From Clostridiales bacterium (GTDB taxonomy: Bacteria; Bacillota; Clostridia; Lachnospirales; Lachnospiraceae): a DNA stretch of 49,763 bases. The stretch covers positions 1-49,763 of the forward strand of contig JAQXNU010000167.1 of the NCBI GenBank assembly GCA_029098165.1. Direction: 5' to 3'. The position numbers and the translations under genes were made by a program. The notes below the pieces were generated by a model. The model did no database searches and was not told the origin of the DNA. It was given only the letters and a program-made list of their open reading frames with translations. Numbering within the stretch: position 1 is the first letter of the stretch; every line of letters starts with the position of its first letter. Below are positions 17,508 through 26,973 of the stretch, in pieces.

Positions 17508-18875
17508 TTAGCCAACTAAAATCTTACCTTCAGGTAATGATTTATCGCCAACCTTTCGTTTAATGTTAAATGCAAGTGCCATCGTAATCGGTCCAATTCG
17601 GCCTAAATACATCGTAACAATAATCAATAATTTCCCTATTGTCGTCAATGAACCTGTAAAGCCTCTTGATAATCCGACGGTAGCGATTGCAGATGTTGTC
17701 TCATACAACGTATCAATAAAAGCACTTTCCTGTACTGCTGCTAGAGCACATGTCATAACGAGTAGTGCCGAAAAACTTACAACTACAACTGCTAGTCCCT
17801 TTTTCAAGTATTGTTCACTTACCTTACGGCGGAAGATTTCAATATCCTTTTGTCCTTTAACAATACAGATCGTAGATACTAAAATCAATGCCATGGTAAC
17901 TGTCTTAACACCACCTGCTGTACCAGAAGGAGATCCTCCTATAAACATCCAGACTAAATACATAACACTAGAGGACGTTTGGAAGTTCTGCTGTGGTATT
18001 GTTGCAAATCCTGCGGTTCTCGTTGTTACCGACTGGAATGTGGATGCCATCAACTTATTGCCAAACGATACGTTTCCAATCGTATTTGGATTATGATATT
18101 CCAATAACAAAGTAAGTACCGTACCTAACACAATTAGGATCAAAGTAAAAGAAATCGCAATTTTTGAATGTAATGATAGTTTTCTAAAAAATCTTCTACG
18201 TTTTTCTTCTTTTCGTGCAATCATTTTTCCAACACCGATGACATCCCACCAGACTGGAAAACCAATGCCTCCAAGAATGATTAAAATCATCGTATTTATA
18301 TTAATTAGTACATTTTCACGATAAGGAACAAAACTGCTGTCACCGATTAAATCAATCCCCGCATTACAAAAAGCGGAAACCGAGTGAAAAATAGAATACC
18401 ATATTCCACGAAAGAAATTAAATTCAGGGATAAACTGTATCATATAGACAAGTGCTCCTACCCCCTCTACGATAAGTGTACATTTAATAATTTTTTTCGT
18501 TAACTTTACCAAACCGGATAAGGTATCCAGGTTATAAGCATTCTGAATCAAAAGACGATCCGATAACTTAACACGTTTACCTAAAAGCAGATAAATCGTC
18601 GTTGTAAATGTGACGATACCTAAACCACCAAACTGTATTAGTAACAGAATGACAATTTGTCCAAACAAACTCCAATGCGTAACAGTCGTCACTGTAGTTA
18701 ACCCTGTAACACAGATTGAAGTTGTTGCAGTAAAGAGTGCGTCCGTAAATGGTGTAACTTCACCGCTTTTTGTAGCGATTGGAAGCGATAAAAGTAAAGT
18801 ACCAAGCAAGATTCCACCAAGAAAACCAAATGCGATCACTCTAGTTGTAGAAAAACTCTTTTTCACATGAGACAT
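17508..18875 (-). CDS. ktrB: Potassium uptake protein KtrB (TrkH family)
   Basis: Membrane subunit of the Ktr sodium-dependent potassium transporter. 455 residues with four M1-P-M2 repeats. The four selectivity-filter segments are visible: TSICVTGLTTV, VSAFCNAGIDL, SVTTRTAGFAT and TSAIATVGLSRG, each with the key glycine. The C terminus ends MALAFNIKRK, as in KtrB. ATG 18875 follows AGGAAG. An extended -10 element TGATATAAT (minus strand, 18938-18946) is the likely promoter. The gap to prfA is only 126 bp, too short for a ydaO-type c-di-AMP riboswitch, and none was seen. Confidence 0.93.
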   Translation of the reverse strand: MSHVKKSFSTTRVIAFGFLGGILLGTLLLSLPIATKSGEVTPFTDALFTATTSICVTGLTTVTTVTHWSLFGQIVILLLIQFGGLGIVTFTTTIYLLLGKRVKLSDRLLIQNAYNLDTLSGLVKLTKKIIKCTLIVEGVGALVYMIQFIPEFNFFRGIWYSIFHSVSAFCNAGIDLIGDSSFVPYRENVLININTMILIILGGIGFPVWWDVIGVGKMIARKEEKRRRFFRKLSLHSKIAISFTLILIVLGTVLTLLLEYHNPNTIGNVSFGNKLMASTFQSVTTRTAGFATIPQQNFQTSSSVMYLVWMFIGGSPSGTAGGVKTVTMALILVSTICIVKGQKDIEIFRRKVSEQYLKKGLAVVVVSFSALLVMTCALAAVQESAFIDTLYETTSAIATVGLSRGFTGSLTTIGKLLIIVTMYLGRIGPITMALAFNIKRKVGDKSLPEGKILVG

Positions 18876-18964
18876 GTCAGTCTTCCTCTCCTACGTATTC
18901 TAATATTACTAGTATTACACAATTTTCTTAGTCTATTATTATATCATATGACTTGACGTAATAA

Positions 18965-18997
18965 AAGACTTAAATGATAAGCTACCATTTAAGTCTT
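18965..18997 (-). terminator. Terminator of the prmC-prfA unit
   Basis: Perfect 12-bp stem (18965-18976 with 18986-18997; AAGACTTAAATG) and T-rich tail TTTTATT on the minus strand, starting 4 nt after the prfA stop. Confidence 0.85.
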
Positions 18998-19001
18998 CTG
19001 A

Positions 19002-20081
19002 TTATTGGTTTTCTTCAGCCATATTTGCTAATTTCGCGGCCTGATCTGCAGCGATTAAGCTATCAATGATTTCCTGAATATCGCCATTCATGATATCATC
19101 TAAGCGATGGGAAGTTAACTTAATTCTGTGATCTGTGCAACGTCCCTGTGGGAAGTTATAAGTACGGATCTTTTCAGAACGGTCACCTGTACCAACTTGG
19201 CTCTTACGAGCCGCTGCTTCTGCATCATGAGCCTTTTCTAATTCTAATTCATATAAACGTGCACGTAAAACCTTTAATGCTTTATCACGGTTCTTTAACT
19301 GAGATTTTTCATCCTGACAGGAAATAACGATACCTGTTGGAATATGAGTCAATCGTACTGCGGAGTCAGTTGTATTTACGCACTGTCCACCATTACCGGA
19401 AGAACGGAATACATCAAAACGACAATCGTTCATATTTAATTCTACGTCAACTTCTTCTGCTTCTGGCATGATTGCTACTGTTACCGTAGAAGTATGAATT
19501 CTTCCGCCAGATTCTGTTACTGGGATTCTCTGTACACGGTGAACACCAGATTCATATTTCAACTTGGAATATGCACCCTTTCCATTGATCATAAAGATAA
19601 CTTCCTTACATCCGCCAATTCCATTCTCGTTGATGTTCATCATATCGATTTTCCAACGCTGAGTTTCTGCGTACTTAGAGTACATACGGAATAATTCAGC
19701 TGCAAATAATGCTGCTTCATCCCCACCGGCACCTGCACGAATTTCAACGATAACATTCTTATCATCGTTAGGATCTTTAGGAAGTAATAAGATCTTTAAT
19801 TCTCCTTCGATGACTTCAAGCTGCTGCTTGCTTGTAGTAAGCTCTTCTTTTGCCATCTCACGAAGTTCTTCATCACTTTCTTCCTCAAGCATCTCAAGGC
19901 TTTCTTCAATATTCTTCTTTGTATTTTTATATTCTAGATATTTATCTACAATTTCACCTAAATCGTTTTGCTCTTTCATCAACTTACGAAATCTTGCTTG
20001 GTCATTCGTAACTGTTGGCTCATGTAACTCATCTTGAATTTCTTGAAAACGAATTAGCAAATCCTCTAATTTATCAAACAT
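19002..20081 (-). CDS. prfA: Peptide chain release factor 1
   Basis: Recognises UAA and UAG at the ribosomal A site and triggers peptide release. 359 residues: helical domain 1, then [24 protein letters not shown], the codon-recognition tripeptide PVT ([16 protein letters not shown]) that marks RF1 rather than RF2, the catalytic GGQ in [17 protein letters not shown], and the C-terminal [13 protein letters not shown]. The glutamine of GGQ is the substrate of PrmC, encoded 52 nt upstream. ATG has GGAGG upstream. Confidence 0.97.
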   Translation of the reverse strand: MFDKLEDLLIRFQEIQDELHEPTVTNDQARFRKLMKEQNDLGEIVDKYLEYKNTKKNIEESLEMLEEESDEELREMAKEELTTSKQQLEVIEGELKILLLPKDPNDDKNVIVEIRAGAGGDEAALFAAELFRMYSKYAETQRWKIDMMNINENGIGGCKEVIFMINGKGAYSKLKYESGVHRVQRIPVTESGGRIHTSTVTVAIMPEAEEVDVELNMNDCRFDVFRSSGNGGQCVNTTDSAVRLTHIPTGIVISCQDEKSQLKNRDKALKVLRARLYELELEKAHDAEAAARKSQVGTGDRSEKIRTYNFPQGRCTDHRIKLTSHRLDDIMNGDIQEIIDSLIAADQAAKLANMAEENQ

Positions 20082-20133
20082 GTCTTTCCTCCGTAATTAC
20101 CTTTATACATGATATTCTTGAGTAAGTATTCAC

Positions 20134-20973
20134 TTACCTGTCATCTTTTAATCTCGCGCTTACGACACGATTTAGATTGGCATAATCTTTCGTAACTTTT
20201 ATACTATCATAACCATTTTCTTTGAGAAGTTCACAAACATCATCCGCCTGTTCACATCCAATCTCAAAATATACCATGCCCGACTTGGTTAAATAATCTT
20301 TCGACTGCTGTGCTAAGATACGATAGAACTTTAGTCCATCTTCGGTTCCATCCAACGCAAGCATTGGTTCAAAATCCTTAACCTCTGGCATTAGTGTCTT
20401 AATGACATCTGTTGGTATATATGGAGGATTTGATACTATCACATCATACTTCTGGTTAACAGACTCAAACATGTTGCTTTGGATAAAACTAACCTCAACT
20501 TCGTTTTTCTTTGCATTTTGAGCTGCTAATTCTAATGCTTTGCTTGAAATATCCAAAGCGGTAACACTTTTCGCATCAGTGAGTTTTGCAAGACTGATTG
20601 CAATGCATCCTGAACCTGTGCAAACATCCAGTACAGTTTTATCGTTACATTCCTTCATAACCAGTTCCACTAAAATTTCAGTATCCTGTCTTGGAATCAG
20701 AACATTCTCATTTACAAGGAAATTAAGCCCCATAAATTCCTGTTCACCTATAATATACTGCATTGGCTCATGTTTTACTCTACGTTCGATAAACTTCTGA
20801 AATACTACACTCTGGCTTTCTGGCATCTCATCCATAGAGTGCAAAAAATAGTCAGAACGTGTCATGGTACTTACTGATGCAAGCAAGTACCATGCATCAA
20901 TATTGGGATTCTCAATTCCCACCCGTTCAAGTTTATGAGTCGCCCATTTTAATTTTTCTTGGAATGTTGCCAT
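20134..20973 (-). CDS. prmC: Release factor glutamine N5-methyltransferase
   Basis: Methylates the GGQ glutamine of release factors RF1 and RF2 using SAM. 279 residues. An N-terminal helical domain (about 1-80) is followed by a class I methyltransferase fold with VLDVCTGSGCIAISLAK (SAM motif I, about 115-131) and the catalytic NPPY in DVIVSNPPYIPTDV. It lies directly upstream of its substrate gene prfA, the usual arrangement, and starts 11 nt after the DUF1385 gene, so the three are co-transcribed. Confidence 0.95.
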   Translation of the reverse strand: MATFQEKLKWATHKLERVGIENPNIDAWYLLASVSTMTRSDYFLHSMDEMPESQSVVFQKFIERRVKHEPMQYIIGEQEFMGLNFLVNENVLIPRQDTEILVELVMKECNDKTVLDVCTGSGCIAISLAKLTDAKSVTALDISSKALELAAQNAKKNEVEVSFIQSNMFESVNQKYDVIVSNPPYIPTDVIKTLMPEVKDFEPMLALDGTEDGLKFYRILAQQSKDYLTKSGMVYFEIGCEQADDVCELLKENGYDSIKVTKDYANLNRVVSARLKDDR

Positions 20974-20984
20974 AATTACTCCTG

Positions 20985-22319
20985 CTACTTATCGTCCTTT
21001 TCGAAGAAAAGATAACGATCAAGCGCTTTTAAAATTGCATCCTCTTCTTCAGAATCATCCGGTTCTAACGATGCATCGATTTGTGTAGAACTAATGATTT
21101 GCTCTGGCTCGTGTTTCTTTATTTTTTCCACTACCTGAGAACTCTTTTCTTCCACAGCCTGTTTTTCAAATAAGTTTTTATCTAAAACAGCCAAATCATC
21201 CTCTACCGTCACTGCTGTCTCTTCCTGTGCAGAAGTAACGTGCGTATGAGATTTAATCTGCTTTTTATTGTTAGCCTGTGTCTTCTTTTGCTCTGATACA
21301 AATGGTTTCGCTGCTGCAACATCATGAGATTTTTCTTTCTGAGAAGACTTACCTTTATCAGACTGAACTGAATTTTTTGAAGCACTTGCTTTCTTTTTCT
21401 TACCAGCTTTTTTGCCATTTTTCTCAAGATATTCTCTCCAGTCAAACACAGCTTCCACAGATGCAATTGCGACCTCGATCATCTTATCATCTGGTTCTTT
21501 TGTCGTTAATCCCTGCATCCATAATCCAGGTTTACTGATGATATTAATGACAACATTATCTGAGTTTCCTGCTAAACGGATGATCTCATATGAGATTCCA
21601 GAGATAATTGGAATTAGTAAGATACGTAATATATAACGAAGTGCAACCGTATCTGTCTGGATAAACATAAACAGAACGATACTAACTAACATAACAAACA
21701 ACATAAAACTTGTACCACAACGTTTATGTTCTTTGGATTGACGTCTAACATTGCTTACCGTCAACTCATGTCCATGTTCGATACAGTTGATTGCCTTATG
21801 TTCTGCACCATGATATTGAAAGAAACGCTTGATATCCTTCATCTGGGAAATGGCAACAATATATCCGACAAAAAGAGCAACTCGGATAACCCCTTCAATT
21901 ATTCCAAGTATAATTACAGAATCGATTTTATCTGATATCAGATTAGATAAAAATAAAGGTAAAAGAATAAAGATACCTACTGCAACTGCAATCGAGAGAA
22001 AGAAAGTAAGAAAAGTGAAAAATCCGTCACTTGATTTTTTCCCTTTTTTCTTCTCTTTTTCTCTTTCTTCCTCTTCTTCAAAAAAGCTTGAAGAGAAAGT
22101 TAATGCTTTTGTTCCGATATACATAGAATCAGCAAAAGCCGCCATACCACGAAAGATAGGTAGTTTAAAGAAGGATATTCGATCACTGATCCCTTTGTAC
22201 TCACTAATCTCTACCGCAATCTCGTTGTCTGGTTTACGAACAGCAATTGCATACTTTTCTTTGTTTTTCATCATAACGCCTTCAAGTACAGCCTGACCAC
22301 CAATTCCAGATGACTTCAT
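20985..22319 (-). CDS. DUF1385 (YqhQ-like) membrane protein with charged C-terminal extension
   Basis: 444 residues. The DUF1385 signature opens the protein (IGGQAVLEGVMMKNKEKYAIAVRKPD). The conserved QYHGAEHKAINCIEHG lies mid-protein, and there are at least four membrane segments (about 105-130, 140-165, 200-225, 228-250). The family occurs upstream of prmC/prfA in many clostridia; its role is not established. From about residue 305 the protein has a low-complexity Lys/Ser/Glu/Gln tail of about 140 residues, probably disordered and not part of the family core. A hairpin ACAGAAGAAT-17-ATTCTTCTGT (22422-22458) lies in its upstream region. Confidence 0.88.
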   Translation of the reverse strand: MKSSGIGGQAVLEGVMMKNKEKYAIAVRKPDNEIAVEISEYKGISDRISFFKLPIFRGMAAFADSMYIGTKALTFSSSFFEEEEEREKEKKKGKKSSDGFFTFLTFFLSIAVAVGIFILLPLFLSNLISDKIDSVIILGIIEGVIRVALFVGYIVAISQMKDIKRFFQYHGAEHKAINCIEHGHELTVSNVRRQSKEHKRCGTSFMLFVMLVSIVLFMFIQTDTVALRYILRILLIPIISGISYEIIRLAGNSDNVVINIISKPGLWMQGLTTKEPDDKMIEVAIASVEAVFDWREYLEKNGKKAGKKKKASASKNSVQSDKGKSSQKEKSHDVAAAKPFVSEQKKTQANNKKQIKSHTHVTSAQEETAVTVEDDLAVLDKNLFEKQAVEEKSSQVVEKIKKHEPEQIISSTQIDASLEPDDSEEEDAILKALDRYLFFEKDDK

Positions 22320-22485
22320 CTTGCATCCCTCTTTTCTATCATTATGATTTATATATATATTATGAGTCTAAAGTACTCACAGTAATTTATGTTATCATTT
22401 TAAATTAGTCACGATAGTCATACAGAAGAATAAACAGATTTCTTGTTCATTCTTCTGTTCTTATTATTTCGCACAATTTAAAAAT

Positions 22486-22511
22486 AGGTTGAGATTTACA
22501 AACCTCAACCT
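22486..22511 (-). terminator. Terminator of rpmE
   Basis: Stem AGGTTGAG/CTCAACCT (22486-22493 with 22504-22511) followed by ATTTTT on the minus strand, 26 nt past the rpmE stop. Confidence 0.8.
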
Positions 22512-22537
22512 GATTTTAAAACTTTATTATCCAACTA

Positions 22538-22744
22538 CTAGTTGTTGTTAAGACCATATCTACGATTGAACTTATCAATAGCACCACGAGCTGCAGCAGC
22601 TTTCTGCTGACCAGTGTAGAAAGAATGGCACTTAGAACAAACTTCCACGTGAATTTCTGGTTTTGTAGAACCAGTTACGAACTCGTTACCACAGTTACAA
22701 GTAACCTTTGCCTGATAGTATTTTGGTTGAATTGCTTCTTGCAT
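22538..22744 (-). CDS. rpmE: 50S ribosomal protein L31 (zinc-binding form)
   Basis: 68 residues starting MQEAIQPKYYQ (ATG 22744, AGAGGTG upstream). A GTG three codons earlier falls in the ribosome binding site. It carries the zinc ligands of the C+ form: TCNCGNE and CSKCHSFYTG. It also has the typical FNRRYGL end. It binds the central protuberance of the 50S subunit. It has its own promoter (22831-22859), structured leader and terminator, so it is independent of rho. Confidence 0.96.
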   Translation of the reverse strand: MQEAIQPKYYQAKVTCNCGNEFVTGSTKPEIHVEVCSKCHSFYTGQQKAAAARGAIDKFNRRYGLNNN

Positions 22745-22830
22745 TATTTTCACCTCTCTATGTCAGATTCCTATGATAGTTTCTCCTTCATAGAGGAGAA
22801 AACTTGTTCATTCAAATAAACAGCTTTCTT
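22745..22830 (-). ncRNA. Structured rpmE leader, candidate L31 autoregulatory element
   Basis: About 80 nt between the predicted start site and the rpmE ATG. One hairpin pairs AGTTTTCTCC with GGAGAAACT (22778-22804). An alternative pairs CTCTATG with CATAGAG, whose 3' side touches the AGAGAGG ribosome binding site. The two share CTCC/CTATG bases and cannot both form, which suits feedback control. L31 leader motifs are known in Firmicutes; I could not check the match to their consensus. Confidence 0.5.
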
Positions 22831-22859
22831 ATTATAACATACACATTCTGTAAATGCAA
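22831..22859 (-). promoter_or_regulatory. Promoter of rpmE
   Basis: Minus strand TTGCAT (22854-22859), 17 nt, TATAAT (22831-22836). Confidence 0.75.
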
Positions 22860-22868
22860 TACTTAAAA

Positions 22869-24569
22869 CTATAATTTCGTCTTTTTAATCATTTCGACAA
22901 ACTCTTTATTTGATTTTGTTCCTACAAACATTTGTACAATTCGTTCCACTGCCTCGTCTGATTTCAGACCATTTAAGGCTTTTCTCATTAGATAATTAGC
23001 TTCTGCCTCTGACTGAGTTAACAGAAGATCATCACGCCTTGTACTTGACTTTGGAAGATCAATTGCCGGGAAGATTCTCTTTTCCGATAAACTTCGATCC
23101 AGAACTAATTCCATATTACCAGTTCCCTTAAACTCTTCAAATACAACATCATCCATTCGGCTTCCTGTTTCCACTAATGCCGTTGCTAAAATCGTTAAAC
23201 TTCCGCCTTCACGCATATTTCTAGCCGCTCCAAAAAACTTCTTTGGCATATGAAGTGCTGCCGGATCAAGACCGCCAGATAGCGTACGCCCAGAGGACTG
23301 ACAAGTAAGATTATAAGCTCTGGCTAATCGTGTGATACTGTCTAATAAGATAACAACATCCTGTTTATGTTCTACTAAGCGCTTTGCTCGTTCAATTACC
23401 ATCTCAGAAACTCGTTTATGATTGTCTGGAAGTTCATCAAAGGTAGAATAAATAACCTCAACATTCTCACCCTGAATGGACTCTTTCATATCCGTTACTT
23501 CCTCTGGACGTTCATCAATCAATAAGATAATTAAATGCATCTCTGGATGATTTGTTGTAATTGCTTTTGCAACTTGCTTTAGTAGTGTAGTCTTACCTGC
23601 TTTCGGCTGGGATACGATCATACCTCGCTGCCCCTTACCGATTGGTGAGATTAAATCCACCATTCTCATCGCCGGGCCACAGCCTGGTGTTTCCAGATGA
23701 ATTCTCTGATTTGGATAGATTGGAGTTAGCTCTTCGAATCTCTTACGTTTGGTTGCTTCTGCCGGATGAAGTCCATTGATTGTCTTGACATACAACAACG
23801 CACTAAATTTTTCATTTTGGCTTTTTACACGTGTATTACCAACAAGAATATCTCCTGTTTTTAGATTAAAGCGTCGAATCTGAGCAGGCGATACATAAAC
23901 ATCATTCTCACCCGGAAGGAAATTATCACAGCGGATAAAACCATAGCCTTCGCTTAGTACTTCAAGAATTCCCTTTTTGGTCTCCCCACTGTCATACTGC
24001 TCATATTCACTTGGAATTGATGCAATATCACTTCTAGTACTTTCATTTCGGGTATTCTCTTGGCGAATAACTTCAGATCGAGTAGCTTCTGCACGATTAT
24101 TTTCTTCTCGATTATCACTTCTAGTATGGTCGTTTTTAGAATTTTCTACTCTTACATTATCACTACGTAATCCACTATTCTCTCTATGACTTACTTTACT
24201 TGAATTAATTCTCTCGTTTTCTGCTCTTGGGTTAGGATAAGTTTGTGGTGTTGTCTGTCCAAAAGCTTTCATCAAGGATGCATTCTTATTACGATCCGTT
24301 GTCTGGCTTCTAAGATTTGAAGAACTTGTCCTCTTCTCCTTAATTGGACTCGTCTTTTCTTCCACTGCTGATTCTTTTACTAGCGTTTCTTTTACGATCA
24401 TCTCTTTTTCAGCTGTTTCCTTTGTCTTCTGTGCATTTGCTGATAGCCCTGCCGCATTCAGTGTATCTATTAATTCTTGTTTTCTTAAAGTAGAAACACC
24501 TTTAATTCCCTTCGCTTTTGCTAACTCACGAAGGGCTTGTAATGGCATGCTTTCAAAATTTTGCTTCAT
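22869..24569 (-). CDS. rho: Transcription termination factor Rho with long disordered insertion
   Basis: Hexameric RNA-dependent ATPase that terminates transcription. 566 residues from the ATG at 24569 ([10 protein letters not shown]), which has AAAGGAG upstream; E. coli Rho is 419. The N-terminal helical domain (1-45, [17 protein letters not shown]) is followed by about 150 residues of low-complexity sequence (45-195) rich in R, N, E, S, T and D with repeating TRS/ENT/RNES units. The RNA-binding cold-shock fold follows ([15 protein letters not shown], about 200-214). The ATPase core shows Walker A PKAGKTT, Walker [17 protein letters not shown] and [12 protein letters not shown]. The insertion is probably disordered. 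Promoter at 24664-24691. Confidence 0.95.
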   Translation of the reverse strand: MKQNFESMPLQALRELAKAKGIKGVSTLRKQELIDTLNAAGLSANAQKTKETAEKEMIVKETLVKESAVEEKTSPIKEKRTSSSNLRSQTTDRNKNASLMKAFGQTTPQTYPNPRAENERINSSKVSHRENSGLRSDNVRVENSKNDHTRSDNREENNRAEATRSEVIRQENTRNESTRSDIASIPSEYEQYDSGETKKGILEVLSEGYGFIRCDNFLPGENDVYVSPAQIRRFNLKTGDILVGNTRVKSQNEKFSALLYVKTINGLHPAEATKRKRFEELTPIYPNQRIHLETPGCGPAMRMVDLISPIGKGQRGMIVSQPKAGKTTLLKQVAKAITTNHPEMHLIILLIDERPEEVTDMKESIQGENVEVIYSTFDELPDNHKRVSEMVIERAKRLVEHKQDVVILLDSITRLARAYNLTCQSSGRTLSGGLDPAALHMPKKFFGAARNMREGGSLTILATALVETGSRMDDVVFEEFKGTGNMELVLDRSLSEKRIFPAIDLPKSSTRRDDLLLTQSEAEANYLMRKALNGLKSDEAVERIVQMFVGTKSNKEFVEMIKKTKL

Positions 24570-24663
24570 TCCATTGACTCCTTTATTCTTCATGTTGTGT
24601 TTAAATGGATTTGGTACGGATAATAATAAGAACTTTTGATATGCGAGTAGATATTTAACTATT

Positions 24664-24691
24664 ATTATATACTTTTTCCCTAATCTGTCAA
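24664..24691 (-). promoter_or_regulatory. Consensus promoter of rho
   Basis: Minus strand TTGACA (24686-24691), 16 nt, TATAAT (24664-24669). The leader to the ATG is about 90 nt. Confidence 0.75.
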
Positions 24692-24770
24692 CTAACTGGT
24701 TTGTTTCTATTATAGCCCATCTATCTTAGATTAGTCGTTTCCAACTACTCCTTAGGCTGATCCAAACCTC

Positions 24771-24799
24771 TTGATTAAACAGTCTGTTAGTGTTATGAT
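24771..24799 (+). promoter_or_regulatory. Promoter of the malic enzyme operon
   Basis: TTGATT (24771-24776), 17 nt, TATGAT (24794-24799). It faces away from the rho promoter. Confidence 0.7.
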
Positions 24800-24842
24800 A
24801 TCAAGGATTACTTAAGTAACGTGAATTACGGGAGGATATGTC

Positions 24843-25997
24843 ATGACTTTAAATGAGAAAGCTTTACAGCTTCATGAAGAATGGAACGGTAAATTAACTA
24901 CAACATCAAAATGCCAGGTAAGATCAAGAGAAGATTTAGCCCTTGCTTATACTCCAGGTGTAGCAGAACCTTGTAAGGTGATTGCTAAAGATCCTGAAGC
25001 AGCCTACAAATACACACTCAAAGCAAATACAGTTGCTGTTGTAAGTGATGGAAGTGCTGTATTAGGACTTGGTAACATCGGTGCAAAGGCTGCAATGCCA
25101 GTTATGGAAGGAAAATGTGTTTTATTTAAAGAATTTGGTGGCATCAATGCATTTCCTATCTGTTTGGACACTCAGGATACTGAGGAGATTATTCGCTGTG
25201 TGACTGCTATCGCTCCTGCATTTGGTGGTATCAACCTAGAAGATATCTCGGCTCCTCGTTGTTTCGAAATTGAAAGTCGTTTAAAGGAAATGCTTGATAT
25301 TCCTGTGTTTCACGATGACCAACATGGTACAGCTATTGTAGTATTAGCAGGTATTATCAACGCATTAAAAGTTACGGGAAAGAAAAAGGAAGATTGTAAG
25401 ATTGTTGTAAATGGAGCGGGTTCCGCTGGTATCGCTATCTCCAAGTTATTATTGAATTACGGCTTTAAACACTTAACTCTTTGCGATAAGATCGGTATCT
25501 TAAATAGAAATAGCGAAGGTCTTAACTGGATGCAAAAAGAGATGATGGATGTCACAAATCTTTCTGGTCAATCAGGAACATTAGCAGACGCATTAAAGGG
25601 TGCTGATATCTTTGTTGGTGTTTCCGCCCCTAACATCGTAACCAAAGAAATGGTAGCTTCCATGAATAAAGATTCCATCCTATTTGCAATGGCAAATCCA
25701 GTTCCAGAGATCATGCCTGACCTAGCAAAGGAAGCTGGAGCAAAAGTTGTCGGTACTGGACGAAGCGATTTTCCAAACCAGGTAAATAACGTAATAGCTT
25801 TCCCTGGTATTTTTAAAGGGGCACTCGAAGGCCGCGCTCCTCAGATCACTGAAGAGATGAAATTAGCTGCTGCAGTTGCCATTGCTGGGCTTGTCAGCGA
25901 CGATGAATTAAACGAAGACTTTATAATGCCGGAAGCTTTTGATCCTCGCGTTTGTGAAGTAGTCAGCAATGCAATCAAAGCTCATATTAATAGATAA
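24843..25997 (+). CDS. NAD(P)-dependent malic enzyme
   Basis: Oxidative decarboxylation of malate to pyruvate. 384 residues, the short prokaryotic form without a phosphotransacetylase domain. Signatures: YTPGVAEPCKVIA (about 36-48), the catalytic tyrosine/lysine region, VSDGSAVLGLGNIGAKAAMPVMEGK, the metal-binding LEDISAPRCFEIE and VFHDDQHGTAIVVLAGIINALK, then the NAD Rossmann motif VVNGAGSAGIAISKLL. ATG at 24843 with GGGAGGA upstream. It is followed 10 nt later by the radical SAM gene. Cofactor preference (NAD or NADP) cannot be settled from this reading. Confidence 0.94.
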   Translation: MTLNEKALQLHEEWNGKLTTTSKCQVRSREDLALAYTPGVAEPCKVIAKDPEAAYKYTLKANTVAVVSDGSAVLGLGNIGAKAAMPVMEGKCVLFKEFGGINAFPICLDTQDTEEIIRCVTAIAPAFGGINLEDISAPRCFEIESRLKEMLDIPVFHDDQHGTAIVVLAGIINALKVTGKKKEDCKIVVNGAGSAGIAISKLLLNYGFKHLTLCDKIGILNRNSEGLNWMQKEMMDVTNLSGQSGTLADALKGADIFVGVSAPNIVTKEMVASMNKDSILFAMANPVPEIMPDLAKEAGAKVVGTGRSDFPNQVNNVIAFPGIFKGALEGRAPQITEEMKLAAAVAIAGLVSDDELNEDFIMPEAFDPRVCEVVSNAIKAHINR

Positions 25998-26007
25998 GGA
26001 AAACTCA

Positions 26008-26973
26008 ATGAAACAATGGAATGAGAAGCGCTACTATTCACTCGACTATTATTTAAAAGAAACTTTTCACGATAAAGTCTATAAATTATCTCTAAATGGC
26101 GGTATGACCTGTCCAAATCGCGATGGAAAGATTGGATTTGGCGGATGTATCTTTTGTAGTGAAGGTGGGTCTGGTGATTTTGCAGCAAATGCTGCACTTT
26201 CCATTACGAATCAGATTGAGAGTGCTAAAGCACTTGTAAAGACCAAAACAAAAAGTAATAAGTATATTGCCTACTTTCAGGCATTTACGAATACGTATGC
26301 TCCAGTTGAATACCTTGAACGAATTTTTATGGAGGCGATCCATCATCCTGATATAGTTGCATTATCTATTGCAACAAGACCTGACTGCCTTCCAGAAGAT
26401 GTATTAGATTTACTTTCCCGTTGCAATGAAATCAAACCTATATATATTGAACTCGGTCTTCAGACTTGCCATGAAGAAACTGCGGTATTAATACGCCGTG
26501 GCTATTCTCTCACTGTTTTTGACCATGCTATAACTGAATTGTCAAAACGAAATCTATTGACGATTGTTCATATTATCCTTGGCCTGCCGGGAGAAACACG
26601 ATCCGATATTCTAGAAACGATCGAGTATCTCAATACAAAACCGATTCATGGAATTAAACTGCAGCTACTTCATGTTTTAAAGCATACAGACTTGGAAAAA
26701 CTTTACTTGAACGATCCTTCCATGTTTCATGTCACCAAATTCGATGACTACATTGAACTTCTTATGGAATGTATCGCTCATTTAAGAAATGATATTGTCA
26801 TCCATCGTCTTACCGGTGATGGACCCAAAAAATTACTTCTTGCTCCTTTATGGAGTGCCAATAAACGTCTTGTACTAAATACAATTAATCAACAACTTGC
26901 CAAAAAAGGCATATATCAAGGTATTCATTATTCTGTTACGAAAGGAGAACCAACATGCAAGCAGAAACTTTAA
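26008..26973 (+). CDS. TIGR01212-family radical SAM protein (YtqA-like)
   Basis: 321 residues from the ATG at 26008 (MKQWNEKRYYSLDYYLKE), with AAGGA upstream. A longer frame into malic enzyme has no site. The iron-sulfur cluster cysteines are C35, C47 and C50 (CPNRDG...GGCIFC), the C-x11-C-x2-C spacing of this family rather than the classic CxxxCxxC. ATRPDCLPEDVLDLL, LGLQTCHEETA and HIILGLPGETRSDILET complete the HemN/Elp3-like barrel. The substrate is not established; relatives are linked to tRNA modification. The last codons overlap the next gene by 19 nt, indicating coupling. Confidence 0.9.
   Translation: MKQWNEKRYYSLDYYLKETFHDKVYKLSLNGGMTCPNRDGKIGFGGCIFCSEGGSGDFAANAALSITNQIESAKALVKTKTKSNKYIAYFQAFTNTYAPVEYLERIFMEAIHHPDIVALSIATRPDCLPEDVLDLLSRCNEIKPIYIELGLQTCHEETAVLIRRGYSLTVFDHAITELSKRNLLTIVHIILGLPGETRSDILETIEYLNTKPIHGIKLQLLHVLKHTDLEKLYLNDPSMFHVTKFDDYIELLMECIAHLRNDIVIHRLTGDGPKKLLLAPLWSANKRLVLNTINQQLAKKGIYQGIHYSVTKGEPTCKQKL

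Noticed and set aside
17563..18096. Plus-strand open frame of 177 codons opposite ktrB
   Set aside because: It mirrors the clear KtrB coding frame, has no ribosome binding site and no recognisable protein features.
18876..19001. c-di-AMP (ydaO) riboswitch upstream of ktrB
   Set aside because: The gap is 126 bp and partly taken by the prfA terminator and promoter; too short for the aptamer.
21829..22296. Plus-strand open frame of 155 codons opposite the DUF1385 gene
   Set aside because: Antisense shadow of a convincing membrane protein; no start signal.
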